From positions 124,001 to 188,000 of the forward strand of contig NZ_QFOA01000001.1 of assembly GCF_003248505.1 (NCBI RefSeq): a stretch of 64,000 nucleotides of DNA. Direction: 5' to 3'. Under the pieces are notes generated by a model. It had not been told where the DNA came from and did not search any database. It was given only the letters and a program-made list of their open reading frames with translations. How positions within the stretch are numbered: position 1 is the first letter of the stretch; each line of letters opens with the position of its first letter. Below are positions 7,721-16,771 of this stretch, in pieces. Source of the DNA: Sphingobium sp. (GTDB lineage Bacteria > Pseudomonadota > Alphaproteobacteria > Sphingomonadales > Sphingomonadaceae). The translations under genes and the position numbers were made by a program.

Positions 7721-8841
7721 GCGACGATCCTTTGCAGCGCCTCTCCCAATGCCGCCACGTCCGCCCGGCTGGCATTGAGCGTCAGGGAAATGCGAAGACG
7801 GCTGGTACCTGCGGGGACGGTGGGGGGGCGGATGCCGCGCACGTCGAACCCGGATTCCTGCAAGGCGGCGGCGGCGGCCATGGCGCGACTGTCGTCGCCC
7901 AGGATCACCGGCACGATCTGGCTGCGCGGCGCGGGAAGGCGCAACGGCGCGCAGATCGCCTCGGCCGCGTCTTGCCGCAACGTTTTCAACCGGTCGCGCA
8001 GGTCGCTCGCTTGCTCGATCCGGTCGATCGAGGCGGACACCGCCACCGCCATCAGCGGCGATGGCGCCGTCGAATAGATGAAGGGGCGTGCGCGGTTGAC
8101 GAGATAGTCGATGTGAGTGCGGGGGCCGCAGATCAATGCTCCCTCCGCCCCCATCGCCTTGCCGCAGGTATGCAGAGTGATGACGTTGTGAAGCCCGTCG
8201 AGCCCCGATGACAGCCCCCGACCGCCCGGACCGAACACGCCGGTGCCATGCGCTTCGTCGAGCAGCAGCATCGCGTCGTGCACTGCGGCCAGCTTGGCGA
8301 GGTCGGCCAGGGGAGCCATGTCGCCATCCATCGAATACAGCGTTTCCACCGCGATCCAGATCCGCCCCTTTCCGCCTTCGCCGCGAAAGGCGACGATCAG
8401 ATCGGAATAGCTCTGAACATCGTTATGGCGCGCGAAGACGGCGGTCGCCTTGCTCATGCGAATGCCGTCGTGGGCGCTGGCGTGGATCAGTTCGTCCGCG
8501 ACGATCAGGTCGCCGCGCTGGGGCAGCGTGGAGAACAGCGCCAAGTTGCCGACATAGCCATTGGCGACGAACAGGGCGGCCTGAGTCCGGAAGAAATCGG
8601 CTGCCTTGGCTTCCAGTCCTTCATGTTCTGGCGCGTTGCCACGCAGCAGGCGCGATCCTCCCGACCCCAGCGGTACGCCCCGGGCCACCGCGTCGGACAC
8701 GGCCTGCGCGATGATGGGATCGCCCGCCAGGCCGAGATAGTCGTTGGAGGCAAAGTCGCGCCCCGAACGCGGAGCGAGTCGACGCAGCCTTCCGCGCTGC
8801 TCCAGCGCGGCGAGCTGCGACCGGAAGGGTTCAGCAGTCAT
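7717..8841 (-). CDS. bioF: 8-amino-7-oxononanoate synthase
   Basis: A 374-residue PLP enzyme of the alpha-oxoamine synthase family. Features include RDFASNDYLGLAGDP (N-terminal motif), GSGGSRLLRGNAPEHEGLE, the PLP-Asp in LLLDEAHGTGVFGPGGRG, and the Schiff-base Lys in VITLHTCGKAMGAEG. It condenses pimeloyl-ACP/CoA with alanine to KAPA, the first committed ring step of biotin synthesis. The start at 8841 (MTAEPF) is chosen over 12 further upstream codons because homology begins near here. It is first in the bioF-bioD pair. No bioC/bioH-type pimeloyl gene is visible nearby. Confidence 0.93.
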   Translation of the reverse strand: MTAEPFRSQLAALEQRGRLRRLAPRSGRDFASNDYLGLAGDPIIAQAVSDAVARGVPLGSGGSRLLRGNAPEHEGLEAKAADFFRTQAALFVANGYVGNLALFSTLPQRGDLIVADELIHASAHDGIRMSKATAVFARHNDVQSYSDLIVAFRGEGGKGRIWIAVETLYSMDGDMAPLADLAKLAAVHDAMLLLDEAHGTGVFGPGGRGLSSGLDGLHNVITLHTCGKAMGAEGALICGPRTHIDYLVNRARPFIYSTAPSPLMAVAVSASIDRIEQASDLRDRLKTLRQDAAEAICAPLRLPAPRSQIVPVILGDDSRAMAAAAALQESGFDVRGIRPPTVPAGTSRLRISLTLNASRADVAALGEALQRIVA

Positions 8842-8931
8842 GGCGCGCGCTATAGGCCCGCCCGTGGACAGCGGCAAGACGACCCGCCCTTGTCGCCATC
8901 AAGGCGACTGGACCGTTTCGGAGGTCAAATA

Positions 8932-8960
8932 AGGGGCCGACGCACCGGGCGGCGGCCCCT
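8932..8960 (-). terminator. Possible terminator after hppA
   Basis: AGGGGCCG (8932-8939) and CGGCCCCT (8953-8960) form an 8-bp stem with a 13-nt G+C-rich loop. On the minus strand it is followed by TTATTTGACC. It begins 13 bp after the hppA stop. The stem is strong but the T-tract weak. Confidence 0.4.
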
Positions 8961-8973
8961 CATCGTCGTGGCG

Positions 8974-11097
8974 TCAACCGCCGTGCGCAAGCGCGGCGAG
9001 CAGCAGCAGGGCGACGATGTTGGTGATCTTGATCATCGGATTGACTGCGGGTCCCGCTGTGTCCTTGTACGGATCGCCGACGGTGTCGCCGGTCACCGCG
9101 GCCTTATGGGCTTCGCTGCCCTTGCCGCCATGATGGCCGTCCTCGATATATTTCTTGGCATTGTCCCAGGCACCGCCGCCCGATGTCATCGAAAGCGCGA
9201 CGAACAATCCCGAGACGATGACGCCCAGCAGCAGGGCGCCCAGCGCCGCAAAGCCGTTGGCGGTTCCCGCCACGGCGGCGATCGCGAAATAGACGACGAT
9301 CGGGGCGAGCACAGGAAGCAGCGAGGGGACGATCATTTCCTTGATGGCCGCGCGCGTCACCAGGTCCACCGTCCGGGCATAGTCGGGGCGCGACGTTCCT
9401 TCCATGATGCCCCTGTTGCTGGCGAACTGGTCGCGCACGTCCTTGACCACGTCGCCTGCCGCGCGGCCGACGGCAGTCATGCCCATCGATCCGAACAGAT
9501 AGGGCAGCAGCGCACCCAGCAGCAGACCGACGATGACATAGGGATTGGACAGGCTGAAATCGACGGGCGCGGTGAGGCCGAGCGCCGAATTGTAGAATTT
9601 GAGATCCTCCGTATAGGCGCCGAACAGCACCAACGCGGCAAGGCCCGCCGACCCGATGGCATAGCCTTTCGTCACCGCCTTCGTCGTGTTGCCGACCGCG
9701 TCGAGCGCGTCCGTCTTTGCCCGGACGCTTTCGTCGAGATGGCTCATCTCCGCGATGCCGCCTGCATTATCGGTTACCGGGCCATAGGCGTCCAGCGCCA
9801 CTACCATCCCCGCCAGCGCCAGCATCGCGGTCGCTGCGAAAGCGATGCCGATCAGTCCCGCAAGCTGATAGGCGACGACGATGCCGACGACGATGACCAG
9901 CGTCGGCAGCGCTGTCGCCTCAAGGCTGATGGCCAGTCCCTGGATGACGTTGGTGCCGTGGCCGGTTTCCGATGCTTTCGCGATGCTGCGCACCGGGCGA
10001 TGGTCGGTGCCGGTGTAATATTCGGTAATCCAGACGATGAGTCCGGTGACGGCCAGCCCGACCATCATCGCCCAGAACAGGGCCATGCCGGTATAGCCGC
10101 CCACGCCGTCCAAGTCGGCGCCGAAGACGGCGTTCATGTCGCCCAACACTTGCGCGGTGACATAGTAGATCGCCGGAATCGACAGGATCGCCGTCGTCCA
10201 GAAACCCTTGTAGAGCGCGCCCATGATCGACTGGCTCGCGCCGAGCCGCACCATGTAGGTGCCGATGATGGACGTAATGATGCAGATGCCGCCCACCGCC
10301 AGCGGCAGCGCCATGAGCCTGAGGAGGAAGGCGTTGTCGACGCCGGTGACGAGCAGTGCGGTCAGCACCATCGTCGCGCCCACGGTGACGACATAGGTTT
10401 CGAACAGGTCGGCGGCCATGCCCGCGCAGTCGCCGACATTGTCGCCGACATTGTCCGCTATGACGGCGGGGTTGCGCGGATCGTCCTCCGGGATGCCGGC
10501 TTCCACCTTGCCGACGAGGTCTGCGCCCACGTCCGCCGCCTTCGTGAAGATGCCGCCGCCCAGCCGCGCGAAAATGGAAATGAGGCTCGCGCCGAAGGCC
10601 AGCGCGACGAGGCTGTCTATGACGAGCCGGTCATCGGGCGCATGGCCCGCCGGTCCGACAAGATACCAGAAGAAACAGCTGATCGCGAGCAGCGCCAGGC
10701 CCGCCACCAGCATCCCTGTAACTGCGCCTGAGCGGAAAGCGACGGTCAGACCGGCCTGTAACGTCCCGCGCGCGGCTTCGGCGGTGCGGACATTGGCGCG
10801 CACGGAAATGGTCATGCCGATAAAGCCGGCCGCGCCGGACAGGATCGCGCCGATCAGGAAGCCGATGGCAGACGTCATGCCGAGGAAGAGGGCGACCAGC
10901 ACGGCGACGACCACGCCGACGATGGCGATGGTCGTATATTGGCGGGCGAGGTAGGCCTTCGCCCCTTCCTGGATCGCGCCCGCGATCGCCTGCATGGTTT
11001 CGTTGCCGGGCGATGCGCTCAGCACCTGTCGACTGGTGAATAATCCATAGAGCACGGCCAGCAGGCCGCACCCCATTGCGATGATGACGATATCCAT
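8974..11097 (-). CDS. hppA: K+-independent membrane H+-translocating pyrophosphatase
   Basis: A 707-residue protein with ~16 predicted membrane helices. PPi-binding motifs include EGAKAYLARQ, DVGADLVGKVEAGIPEDDPRNPAVIADNVGDNVGD (split D-rich loop) and the C-terminal DTVGDPYKDTAGPA. The motif GNTTKAVTKGYAIGSAG carries Lys in the position that is Ala in K+-dependent enzymes, which marks the K+-independent H+-pumping class. It couples PPi hydrolysis to proton export across the inner membrane, recovering energy from biosynthetic PPi. A good ribosome site (GGGGGAGAGGAA) precedes the ATG at 11097. It appears monocistronic. Confidence 0.96.
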   Translation of the reverse strand: MDIVIIAMGCGLLAVLYGLFTSRQVLSASPGNETMQAIAGAIQEGAKAYLARQYTTIAIVGVVVAVLVALFLGMTSAIGFLIGAILSGAAGFIGMTISVRANVRTAEAARGTLQAGLTVAFRSGAVTGMLVAGLALLAISCFFWYLVGPAGHAPDDRLVIDSLVALAFGASLISIFARLGGGIFTKAADVGADLVGKVEAGIPEDDPRNPAVIADNVGDNVGDCAGMAADLFETYVVTVGATMVLTALLVTGVDNAFLLRLMALPLAVGGICIITSIIGTYMVRLGASQSIMGALYKGFWTTAILSIPAIYYVTAQVLGDMNAVFGADLDGVGGYTGMALFWAMMVGLAVTGLIVWITEYYTGTDHRPVRSIAKASETGHGTNVIQGLAISLEATALPTLVIVVGIVVAYQLAGLIGIAFAATAMLALAGMVVALDAYGPVTDNAGGIAEMSHLDESVRAKTDALDAVGNTTKAVTKGYAIGSAGLAALVLFGAYTEDLKFYNSALGLTAPVDFSLSNPYVIVGLLLGALLPYLFGSMGMTAVGRAAGDVVKDVRDQFASNRGIMEGTSRPDYARTVDLVTRAAIKEMIVPSLLPVLAPIVVYFAIAAVAGTANGFAALGALLLGVIVSGLFVALSMTSGGGAWDNAKKYIEDGHHGGKGSEAHKAAVTGDTVGDPYKDTAGPAVNPMIKITNIVALLLLAALAHGG

Positions 11098-11323
11098 GCT
11101 TGTTCCTCTCCCCCTTTTGTTATGCGATCATCGACCGCTCCGCAGGGAATGACGGGCGGGCGAAGCACAGGGGCGCAGGTGGCCGGAGGACATGCGTCCG
11201 GCGTCGGGCACCGCGGCAATCAGCATCGGGGCATGGCACATGAAACGCGCTCCAGCCGGCTGAGAATAGAAACGGTGAAGCTACAGCCCCGGCTGGCCGC
11301 GTCAAGATGGTGGGACGATGGGC

Positions 11324-11791
11324 CTAGCGTGCCGACAGACGCGTCACGATCGCTTTTGCCGCGCGATCCACATCGGCCCAGGTGACGGCAAATGCCGTAT
11401 CTTCGCCATAATATGGATCGGCGACGCCCGATCCCTGCCGCCCCTCGACCATGTCCATCAACAGCGTGAGCTGCGCGGTTCCATCCGCCGGGCGAATACG
11501 GCGCAGGTCGCGCAGATTGTCGGGATCGAGCGCGAAGATATGCGTGAAGCGGTGAAAATCTCCCGGCTCCACCTGCCGCGCCTTATATTCTGCGATGTCG
11601 ATCCCGTGCCGCAACGCCTCGCGCTGGGCGCGGGGATCTGGCGGATCGCCTGCGTGCCAGCCGCCCGTCCCGGCGGAATCGACGGTCAGCGTCAGTCCGG
11701 ATCGCGCCGCTTCGGCCCGCAACGCGGCTTCCGCCAGCGGCGAACGGCAGATGTTGCCGAGGCAGACGAACAGGACGGCAGGCGCGGTCAT
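11324..11791 (-). CDS. Low-molecular-weight protein-tyrosine phosphatase
   Basis: A 155-residue protein with the LMW-PTP P-loop CLGNICRS at residues 10-17 (nucleophile Cys10, Arg16) and the general-acid Asp in VADPYYG near residue 125. It hydrolyses phosphotyrosine or small phosphate esters; bacterial relatives often act with BY-kinases in polysaccharide export, but no such kinase is nearby. Its ATG overlaps the stop of the upstream HerA-like gene (ATGA, 11788-11791), so the two are coupled. A 226-bp gap with no recognisable gene separates it from hppA. Confidence 0.92.
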   Translation of the reverse strand: MTAPAVLFVCLGNICRSPLAEAALRAEAARSGLTLTVDSAGTGGWHAGDPPDPRAQREALRHGIDIAEYKARQVEPGDFHRFTHIFALDPDNLRDLRRIRPADGTAQLTLLMDMVEGRQGSGVADPYYGEDTAFAVTWADVDRAAKAIVTRLSAR

Positions 11792-13239
11792 CCGTCAGCC
11801 GCAGCGGTAGAAAGACCAAGGCCCGGAACCCCGATCGAACGCTTGCCGGAGAAATCGGTGCGGGCGACGATGACGCCCAGCTTTTCCATATAGTCGATGA
11901 GCCGTCGCACGCGGCCCGGCGAGCTGGTCCCATAGGCACGCGCAAGCGCGCCATCGTCCGGGCATGGCCGCCCGTCGAGCGCCGCGCGGGCGATCAGGAG
12001 GAAGGGCGCGAGCATGTCTTCCGGCACCGGTGCGGCGGCCTTGAGCGCATCTTGCCAACGCGGGTCGTCGCCATCGGCCATCCCGGCCTGCGCCATCGCG
12101 AGCCGCCGGCGGAAAGCGGGAAGGTCGAGCGGCGACTGTTTCAGTCCCCTCATGCGGCAACGCACGCCGAAATCCTGGAACAATGCCGAAACGGACGGGG
12201 CGGCGTCGTCCAGGTCCGCGACGATATCTTCCAGCACGGCAATGACGACCGGTTCGTTCTGGCCGAAGTCGAGTTCGGGTGCGGCAGGCCTTGCCTGCGG
12301 GGCATCGGCCAGTTGGCGCATGATATCCTCCGCAGGCCGGGGCGGGGGATCGGCGCGGGGCGGCGGCGGGGGCAGCGCATCGTCCTCGACCCGCGCGAAA
12401 AGCAGTTCCTGGAAATCCTCCCCCGTGGTGACGGGCGGAGGCATCAGCTTGTGCGATCCGCCGCGCGTGCCGGTCTTCACCGGGCCGATCCTTACATTGA
12501 CGGGGCGGCGGGCGATGGCGGGGCCAAGGCCCAGGAACCGACCGCGCTCAAGGTCGCGAATCTGCTCCGCCTGCCGCCGTTCCATGCCGAGCAGGTCGGC
12601 GGCGCGCGCCATGTCGATGTCGAGGAAGGTGCGGCCCATGAGGAAATTGGACGCTTCGGCGGCGACATTCTTGGCGAGCTTCGCGAGGCGCTGGGTGGCG
12701 ATGACGCCCGCAAGACCGCGCTTGCGTCCCCGGCACATGAGGTTGGTCATGGCGGCGAGCGACAGGCGGCGCGCTTCGTCGGACACATCGCCTGCGGCGA
12801 CGGGGGCGAACATCTGCGCTTCGTCCACCACGACGAGGGCTGGATACCAGTGATCGCGCGGGGCGTCGAACAGGGTGGACAGGAATGTCGCGGCGCATTT
12901 CATCTGCGCTTCGAGTTCCAGCGCGTCGAGGCTCAGCACAACAGATGCGCGATGTTCGCGGATGCGGGTCGCCATCTTGACGATCTCACGCTCGTTATAG
13001 TCGCCCGCGTCGATGACGACATGCCCATATTCGTCGGCCAGCGTGACGAAATCGCCCTCGGGGTCGATCACCACCTGCTGCACCATGGCGGCGCTTTCCT
13101 CCAGCAGGCGGCGCAGCAGATGCGATTTGCCCGACCCCGAATTGCCCTGAACGAGCAGGCGGGTGGCGAGCAATTCCTCCACGTCGACCAGCACGTCCTT
13201 GCCGTGGCTGTCGGTTCCTATGCTGATGCTGGCGGTCAC
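11788..13239 (-). CDS. HerA-like ATPase (DUF853/FtsK-HerA superfamily)
   Basis: A 483-residue ATP-binding protein. Walker A GNSGSGKSH lies at ~32-40, Walker B ALVVVDEAQ with acidic pair 139-140, and CRGRKRGLAGVIATQRLAKL provides the sensor/arginine-finger region typical of HerA-type translocases. A Pro-rich linker (~275-300) leads to a C-terminal winged-helix-like region (~420-475). Its likely role is DNA-related NTP-driven translocation, inferred from family. Start: GTG at 13239, preceded by AAGGAT at a suitable distance. The frame stays open much further upstream, but that stretch is antisense to ppc and not homologous. It overlaps the phosphatase gene by 4 nt. Confidence 0.85.
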   Translation of the reverse strand: MTASISIGTDSHGKDVLVDVEELLATRLLVQGNSGSGKSHLLRRLLEESAAMVQQVVIDPEGDFVTLADEYGHVVIDAGDYNEREIVKMATRIREHRASVVLSLDALELEAQMKCAATFLSTLFDAPRDHWYPALVVVDEAQMFAPVAAGDVSDEARRLSLAAMTNLMCRGRKRGLAGVIATQRLAKLAKNVAAEASNFLMGRTFLDIDMARAADLLGMERRQAEQIRDLERGRFLGLGPAIARRPVNVRIGPVKTGTRGGSHKLMPPPVTTGEDFQELLFARVEDDALPPPPPRADPPPRPAEDIMRQLADAPQARPAAPELDFGQNEPVVIAVLEDIVADLDDAAPSVSALFQDFGVRCRMRGLKQSPLDLPAFRRRLAMAQAGMADGDDPRWQDALKAAAPVPEDMLAPFLLIARAALDGRPCPDDGALARAYGTSSPGRVRRLIDYMEKLGVIVARTDFSGKRSIGVPGLGLSTAAADG

Positions 13240-13323
13240 GGGGCATCCTTTGGCCCAGCAGGGGGGCGGGGCGCAAGTCCGGAACGCCTTGACCATCGTG
13301 TTGGTGCGATGCAGCATCAGGCC

Positions 13324-16026
13324 ATGGCGACTCTCGAACCCAATCCGTCCGCGCCCGCGATCGCGCAGAACCCCGACATTCGTTATCTGGGGCGTCTGCT
13401 TGGCGATGTCATCCGTGCTTACGGGGGGGAGAAGCTTTACAACCAGACCGAATATATCCGCTCCGCTTCCGTCGACAGGGCGCGGGGTTTGCAGGGGGCG
13501 GACCTCACCGACACCGGGCTCGATGCGCTGAGCTTGGACGACACGCTGAACTTCACACGCGGGTTCATGCTGTTTTCGATGCTGGCGAACCTGGCGGAGG
13601 ACCGGCAGGGCGTCGCCGCCGAACCGGGCGCGGATGTCGCTTCGGCAGTGAAGCGTCTGGAGGGCGAAGGCGTCGGGCGCGACGCGATCCTGGAGCTTCT
13701 GTCCCATGCCCTCATCGTCCCGGTGCTGACCGCGCACCCGACGGAGGTGCGGCGCAAGAGCATGATCGACCACAAGAACCGCATCGCCGACCTCATGCTG
13801 CTCAAGGATGCGGGCCGGACGGAAACGGCGGAGGGCGAAAATCTGGACGAAGCGATTTTCCGCCAGATCGCGCTGCTGTGGCAGACGCGTCCGCTGCGGC
13901 GCGAAAAGCTTTTCGTTCAGGACGAAATCGACAATGTCCTGACCTATTTCCGCGATATCTTCCTGCCCGTTCTGCCGGCGCTCTATGCGCGGTGGGAGCG
14001 GGTGCTGGGCGCGCGACCGCAGAGTTTTCTGCGGGTGGGGAACTGGATCGGCGGTGATCGCGACGGCAATCCCTTCGTTCAGGCGCCGCAGCTGAAATCG
14101 GCGCTCGGCCGGGGATGCGAGGCCGCGCTCGCCTTCTACATGGACGGGGTGCATGGCCTCGGGTCGGAACTGTCGGTTTCGACCGAACTGGCCCCGGTGC
14201 CGCAGGCGGTGATCGATCTTGCGCAGGGCAGCGGCGACGCATCCGCCAGTCGGCAGGACGAACCCTACAGGCGCGCGCTGTCGGGCATCTACGCCCGGCT
14301 TGCCGCGACCTATTCGGCGCTGGTCGGCAAGGCGCCGCCGCGCCCCTCGGCGCTTCGGGGCGAGGCCTATGCCGATCCCCAGGATTTTCGCCGCGATCTC
14401 GTCACCCTGGCGCAGGGGCTGGCGAGCGGGGGCGACGGCGCGCTGGCGACGGGCGGCGCACTTGGGCGGCTCATCCGTGCGGTGGAGACATTCGGTTTCC
14501 ATCTGGCCGTGCTCGACATGCGGCAGAACAGCGCCGTGCATGAGCGGGTCGTGGCCGAACTGCTCAAACAGGCGGGGGTCGAGGCGGACTATCTCGCGCT
14601 CGACGAAGAAGCGCGCGTCGCACTTCTGCGCCAGGAACTGGCGAACAACCGCCCACTGGGCGCGCCGTTTTCCGATTATTCCGAAGAGACGGCGTCGGAA
14701 CTCGCGATCGTCCATGCCGCAGCGCAGGCGCACCGGACATACGGAACGGCATGCATCAGCCACTATATCATCTCCAAGGCGGAAAGCGTGTCCGACCTGC
14801 TGGAGGTCAATATCCTGCTCAAGGAAGCGGGCCTGTGGCGCGCCGGCGTCGACGGCGCACCGCCCGAAGCCGCGATCATGGCGATCCCGCTGTTCGAGAC
14901 CATCGCCGACCTCGAAGCGGCACCCGGCATCATGACCGCCTATTTCGCCCTGCCCGAAATCGCGGGCGTGGTGAAGGCGCGGGGCCATCAGGAAGTGATG
15001 ATCGGCTATTCCGACAGCAACAAGGACGGCGGATACCTGACTTCCACCTGGAGCCTCTACAAGGCGAGCGAGGCGCTGGAACCTGTGTTCGCGCAGGCGG
15101 GCGCGGCGATGCAACTGTTCCATGGACGGGGCGGCGCGGTGGGGCGGGGCGGCGGCTCCGCCTTCGCCGCCATCCAGGCGCAGCCGCGCGGCAGCGTGCA
15201 GGGGCGCATCCGCATCACCGAACAGGGGGAGGTGATCGCGGCCAAGTTCGGCACGCGCGACGTCGCCATGACCAATCTGGAAGCGATGACCAGCGCGACC
15301 CTGCTCGCCAGCCTCGAACCCGACGGCGTGTCGCCGCGCGACCATGCCCGTTTCTCTGCCGCGATGGACGATCTTTCGAAGGCTGCGTTCACCGCCTATC
15401 GCGATCTCGTCTACGGTACGGACGGGTTCAACATCTTCTTCCGCCAATTGACTCCGATCCAGGAAATCTCCGGCCTCAAGATCGGATCGCGTCCGGCCAG
15501 CCGCACCAAAAGCAGCGCCATCGAGGATTTGCGCGCGATTCCCTGGGTGTTCAGCTGGGCGCAGGCACGCGTGATGCTGCCGGGATGGTACGGTGTCGGG
15601 CAGGCGATCGCGCAGTTCAGCGACAAGGCGCTGCTCGCCGACATGGCGCAGCATTGGGCCTTCCTCAAATCCGCGCTCGCCAATCTGGAGATGGTGCTGG
15701 CGAAATCGGACCTCGGCATCGCCGCGCGCTATCTGCCGCTGGTGGAGGATCAGGCCAAGGGCGAGGCGATCTTCCACCGCATCCGGGAAGGATGGGGGCA
15801 GGCGCATGACGGGCTGCTGACGATCACCGGCCAGTCCCGACTGCTGGAAAAGAGCCCGGCGCTCGAAACCTCGATCCGCCTGCGGTTGCCCTATATCGAG
15901 CCGTTGAACCTCCTTCAGGTGGAACTGCTCAAGCGCCATCGCGCGGGCGAGGACGACGCCCGGATCAAGGAGGGGATCGAACTGTCGATCAACGCCATCG
16001 CGACGGCTCTGCGCAACAGCGGCTGA
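13324..16026 (+). CDS. ppc: Phosphoenolpyruvate carboxylase
   Basis: A 900-residue protein covering the whole PEPC fold. The catalytic His138 sits in VLTAHPTEVRRK. Other conserved blocks are GNWIGGDRDGNPFV, the Lys-bearing GYSDSNKDGGYLTS, and the Gly/Arg-rich FHGRGGAVGRGGG loop, with the family's C-terminal NG replaced by RNSG. It carboxylates PEP to oxaloacetate, the anaplerotic supply to the TCA cycle. The start is taken at 13324 (MATLEPN); an in-frame ATG at 13309 is possible, and neither has a strong Shine-Dalgarno. It is divergent from the HerA-like gene with 84 bp between them. Confidence 0.96.
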   Translation: MATLEPNPSAPAIAQNPDIRYLGRLLGDVIRAYGGEKLYNQTEYIRSASVDRARGLQGADLTDTGLDALSLDDTLNFTRGFMLFSMLANLAEDRQGVAAEPGADVASAVKRLEGEGVGRDAILELLSHALIVPVLTAHPTEVRRKSMIDHKNRIADLMLLKDAGRTETAEGENLDEAIFRQIALLWQTRPLRREKLFVQDEIDNVLTYFRDIFLPVLPALYARWERVLGARPQSFLRVGNWIGGDRDGNPFVQAPQLKSALGRGCEAALAFYMDGVHGLGSELSVSTELAPVPQAVIDLAQGSGDASASRQDEPYRRALSGIYARLAATYSALVGKAPPRPSALRGEAYADPQDFRRDLVTLAQGLASGGDGALATGGALGRLIRAVETFGFHLAVLDMRQNSAVHERVVAELLKQAGVEADYLALDEEARVALLRQELANNRPLGAPFSDYSEETASELAIVHAAAQAHRTYGTACISHYIISKAESVSDLLEVNILLKEAGLWRAGVDGAPPEAAIMAIPLFETIADLEAAPGIMTAYFALPEIAGVVKARGHQEVMIGYSDSNKDGGYLTSTWSLYKASEALEPVFAQAGAAMQLFHGRGGAVGRGGGSAFAAIQAQPRGSVQGRIRITEQGEVIAAKFGTRDVAMTNLEAMTSATLLASLEPDGVSPRDHARFSAAMDDLSKAAFTAYRDLVYGTDGFNIFFRQLTPIQEISGLKIGSRPASRTKSSAIEDLRAIPWVFSWAQARVMLPGWYGVGQAIAQFSDKALLADMAQHWAFLKSALANLEMVLAKSDLGIAARYLPLVEDQAKGEAIFHRIREGWGQAHDGLLTITGQSRLLEKSPALETSIRLRLPYIEPLNLLQVELLKRHRAGEDDARIKEGIELSINAIATALRNSG

Positions 16027-16108
16027 ACTGTTTCGCTCCTGTTTCCATTCACAACCAATTCAACCGTGCCGCGTTATCCCGTGCAGGATGGCGATAAGGA
16101 GAAAGACG

Positions 16109-16771
16109 ATGACGGGCTTCCGACATCGGATATGGGCGGCGGTGGGCCTTGTGGGCGCGCTGACCCTCGGCGGCTGCTATGACGATGGCTACGGCTATGG
16201 CGGGGTGAGCGTAGGCAGCGGCTATTATGGCGGCGGCTATGCCGATCCCTATTGGAACGGCGGCGGCTATTATCCCGGCGGCTATGGCTGGAATGACGGC
16301 TTCTATTATCCCGGGACCGGTTATTATGTGTATGACCGTGGCGGACGGCGGCAGCGCTGGAGCGATGCGCAGCGGCGCTATTGGGAAGCGCGGCGCGGCG
16401 ATCGTCGGCCCGATGGGCGGTGGGATCGCGGTCGCTGGCGGGATGGCGATCGCAACTGGCAGGGCCGCTCCCCGCGCGATGGAAATTGGCAGGGTCGCCC
16501 ACCCCGCGACGGCGACCGCAATTGGCGGGGTCGCTCGCCCCGCGACGGCAACTGGCAGGGCCGTCCCCCGCAGGGACAGGACGGTACGCGGGGTCCGGGC
16601 CGGTGGCGCGGGGACGGTTCCGGTCGTGGCGGTATGCAGCCGGGGCTGCGCGATCCGCAGCAAGGCGGGCCGCGCATGGAGCGACCCCAGCGCCCCTCGC
16701 TGGAATCCAGACCGATGAGGTCCGGCGGCGGCGACCGCCGCAATCCCGCTCCAAGGGTGCAACCCCGGTAA
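16109..16771 (+). CDS. Gly/Tyr/Arg-rich repeat lipoprotein
   Basis: A 220-residue protein with a lipoprotein signal peptide ending LTLGGC (lipidated Cys23). Residues 27-75 are a Gly/Tyr-rich low-complexity segment (GYGYGG, GYYGGGY). Residues 76-100 are charged (RGGRRQRWSDAQRRYWE). Residues ~112-154 repeat a D-G-(DR)-N-W-Q/R-G-R-(S/P)-P-R unit four times, followed by a Gly/Arg/Pro tail. It is very basic overall and is predicted to be anchored in the outer membrane. No known domain was recognised. The start at 16109 has AAGGAG at good spacing; an ATG 21 bp upstream does not. Its stop overlaps the next start (TAATG), so the two lipoproteins are coupled. Confidence 0.75.
   Translation: MTGFRHRIWAAVGLVGALTLGGCYDDGYGYGGVSVGSGYYGGGYADPYWNGGGYYPGGYGWNDGFYYPGTGYYVYDRGGRRQRWSDAQRRYWEARRGDRRPDGRWDRGRWRDGDRNWQGRSPRDGNWQGRPPRDGDRNWRGRSPRDGNWQGRPPQGQDGTRGPGRWRGDGSGRGGMQPGLRDPQQGGPRMERPQRPSLESRPMRSGGGDRRNPAPRVQPR
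16442..16573 (+). repeat. Internal tandem repeat in the Gly-rich lipoprotein gene
   Basis: Four imperfect copies of a ~30-36-bp unit encoding D-G-(D-R)-N-W-(Q/R)-G-R-(S/P)-P-R. The copies are similar at the DNA level (each contains a caa/aat-tgg-c-ggg core), so recombination or slippage could change copy number between strains. Confidence 0.7.

Noticed and set aside
8248..10731. Plus-strand 827-codon frame over bioF and hppA
   Set aside because: Spans two real genes on the other strand and has no motif; antisense artefact.
11098..11323. Riboswitch between hppA and the phosphatase gene
   Set aside because: Inspected on both strands; a short G+C-rich hairpin (CCGGAGGAC...GTCCGGC type) is present but no known riboswitch core was recognised.
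12052..13323. Plus-strand frame upstream of the ppc start, fused in the open frame
   Set aside because: It is the complement of the HerA-like gene; ppc homology begins at 13324.
11788..15939. Minus-strand open frame of 1383 codons running through the ppc gene
   Set aside because: Only the part below 13239 is a real ATPase gene. The rest is antisense to ppc, His/Arg/Gln-rich as expected for the mirror of a high-G+C gene, and has no recognisable domain.
16442..16573. Short tandem repeats as a possible CRISPR array
   Set aside because: Repeats are in-frame protein repeats without unique spacers, and no cas gene is in the window.
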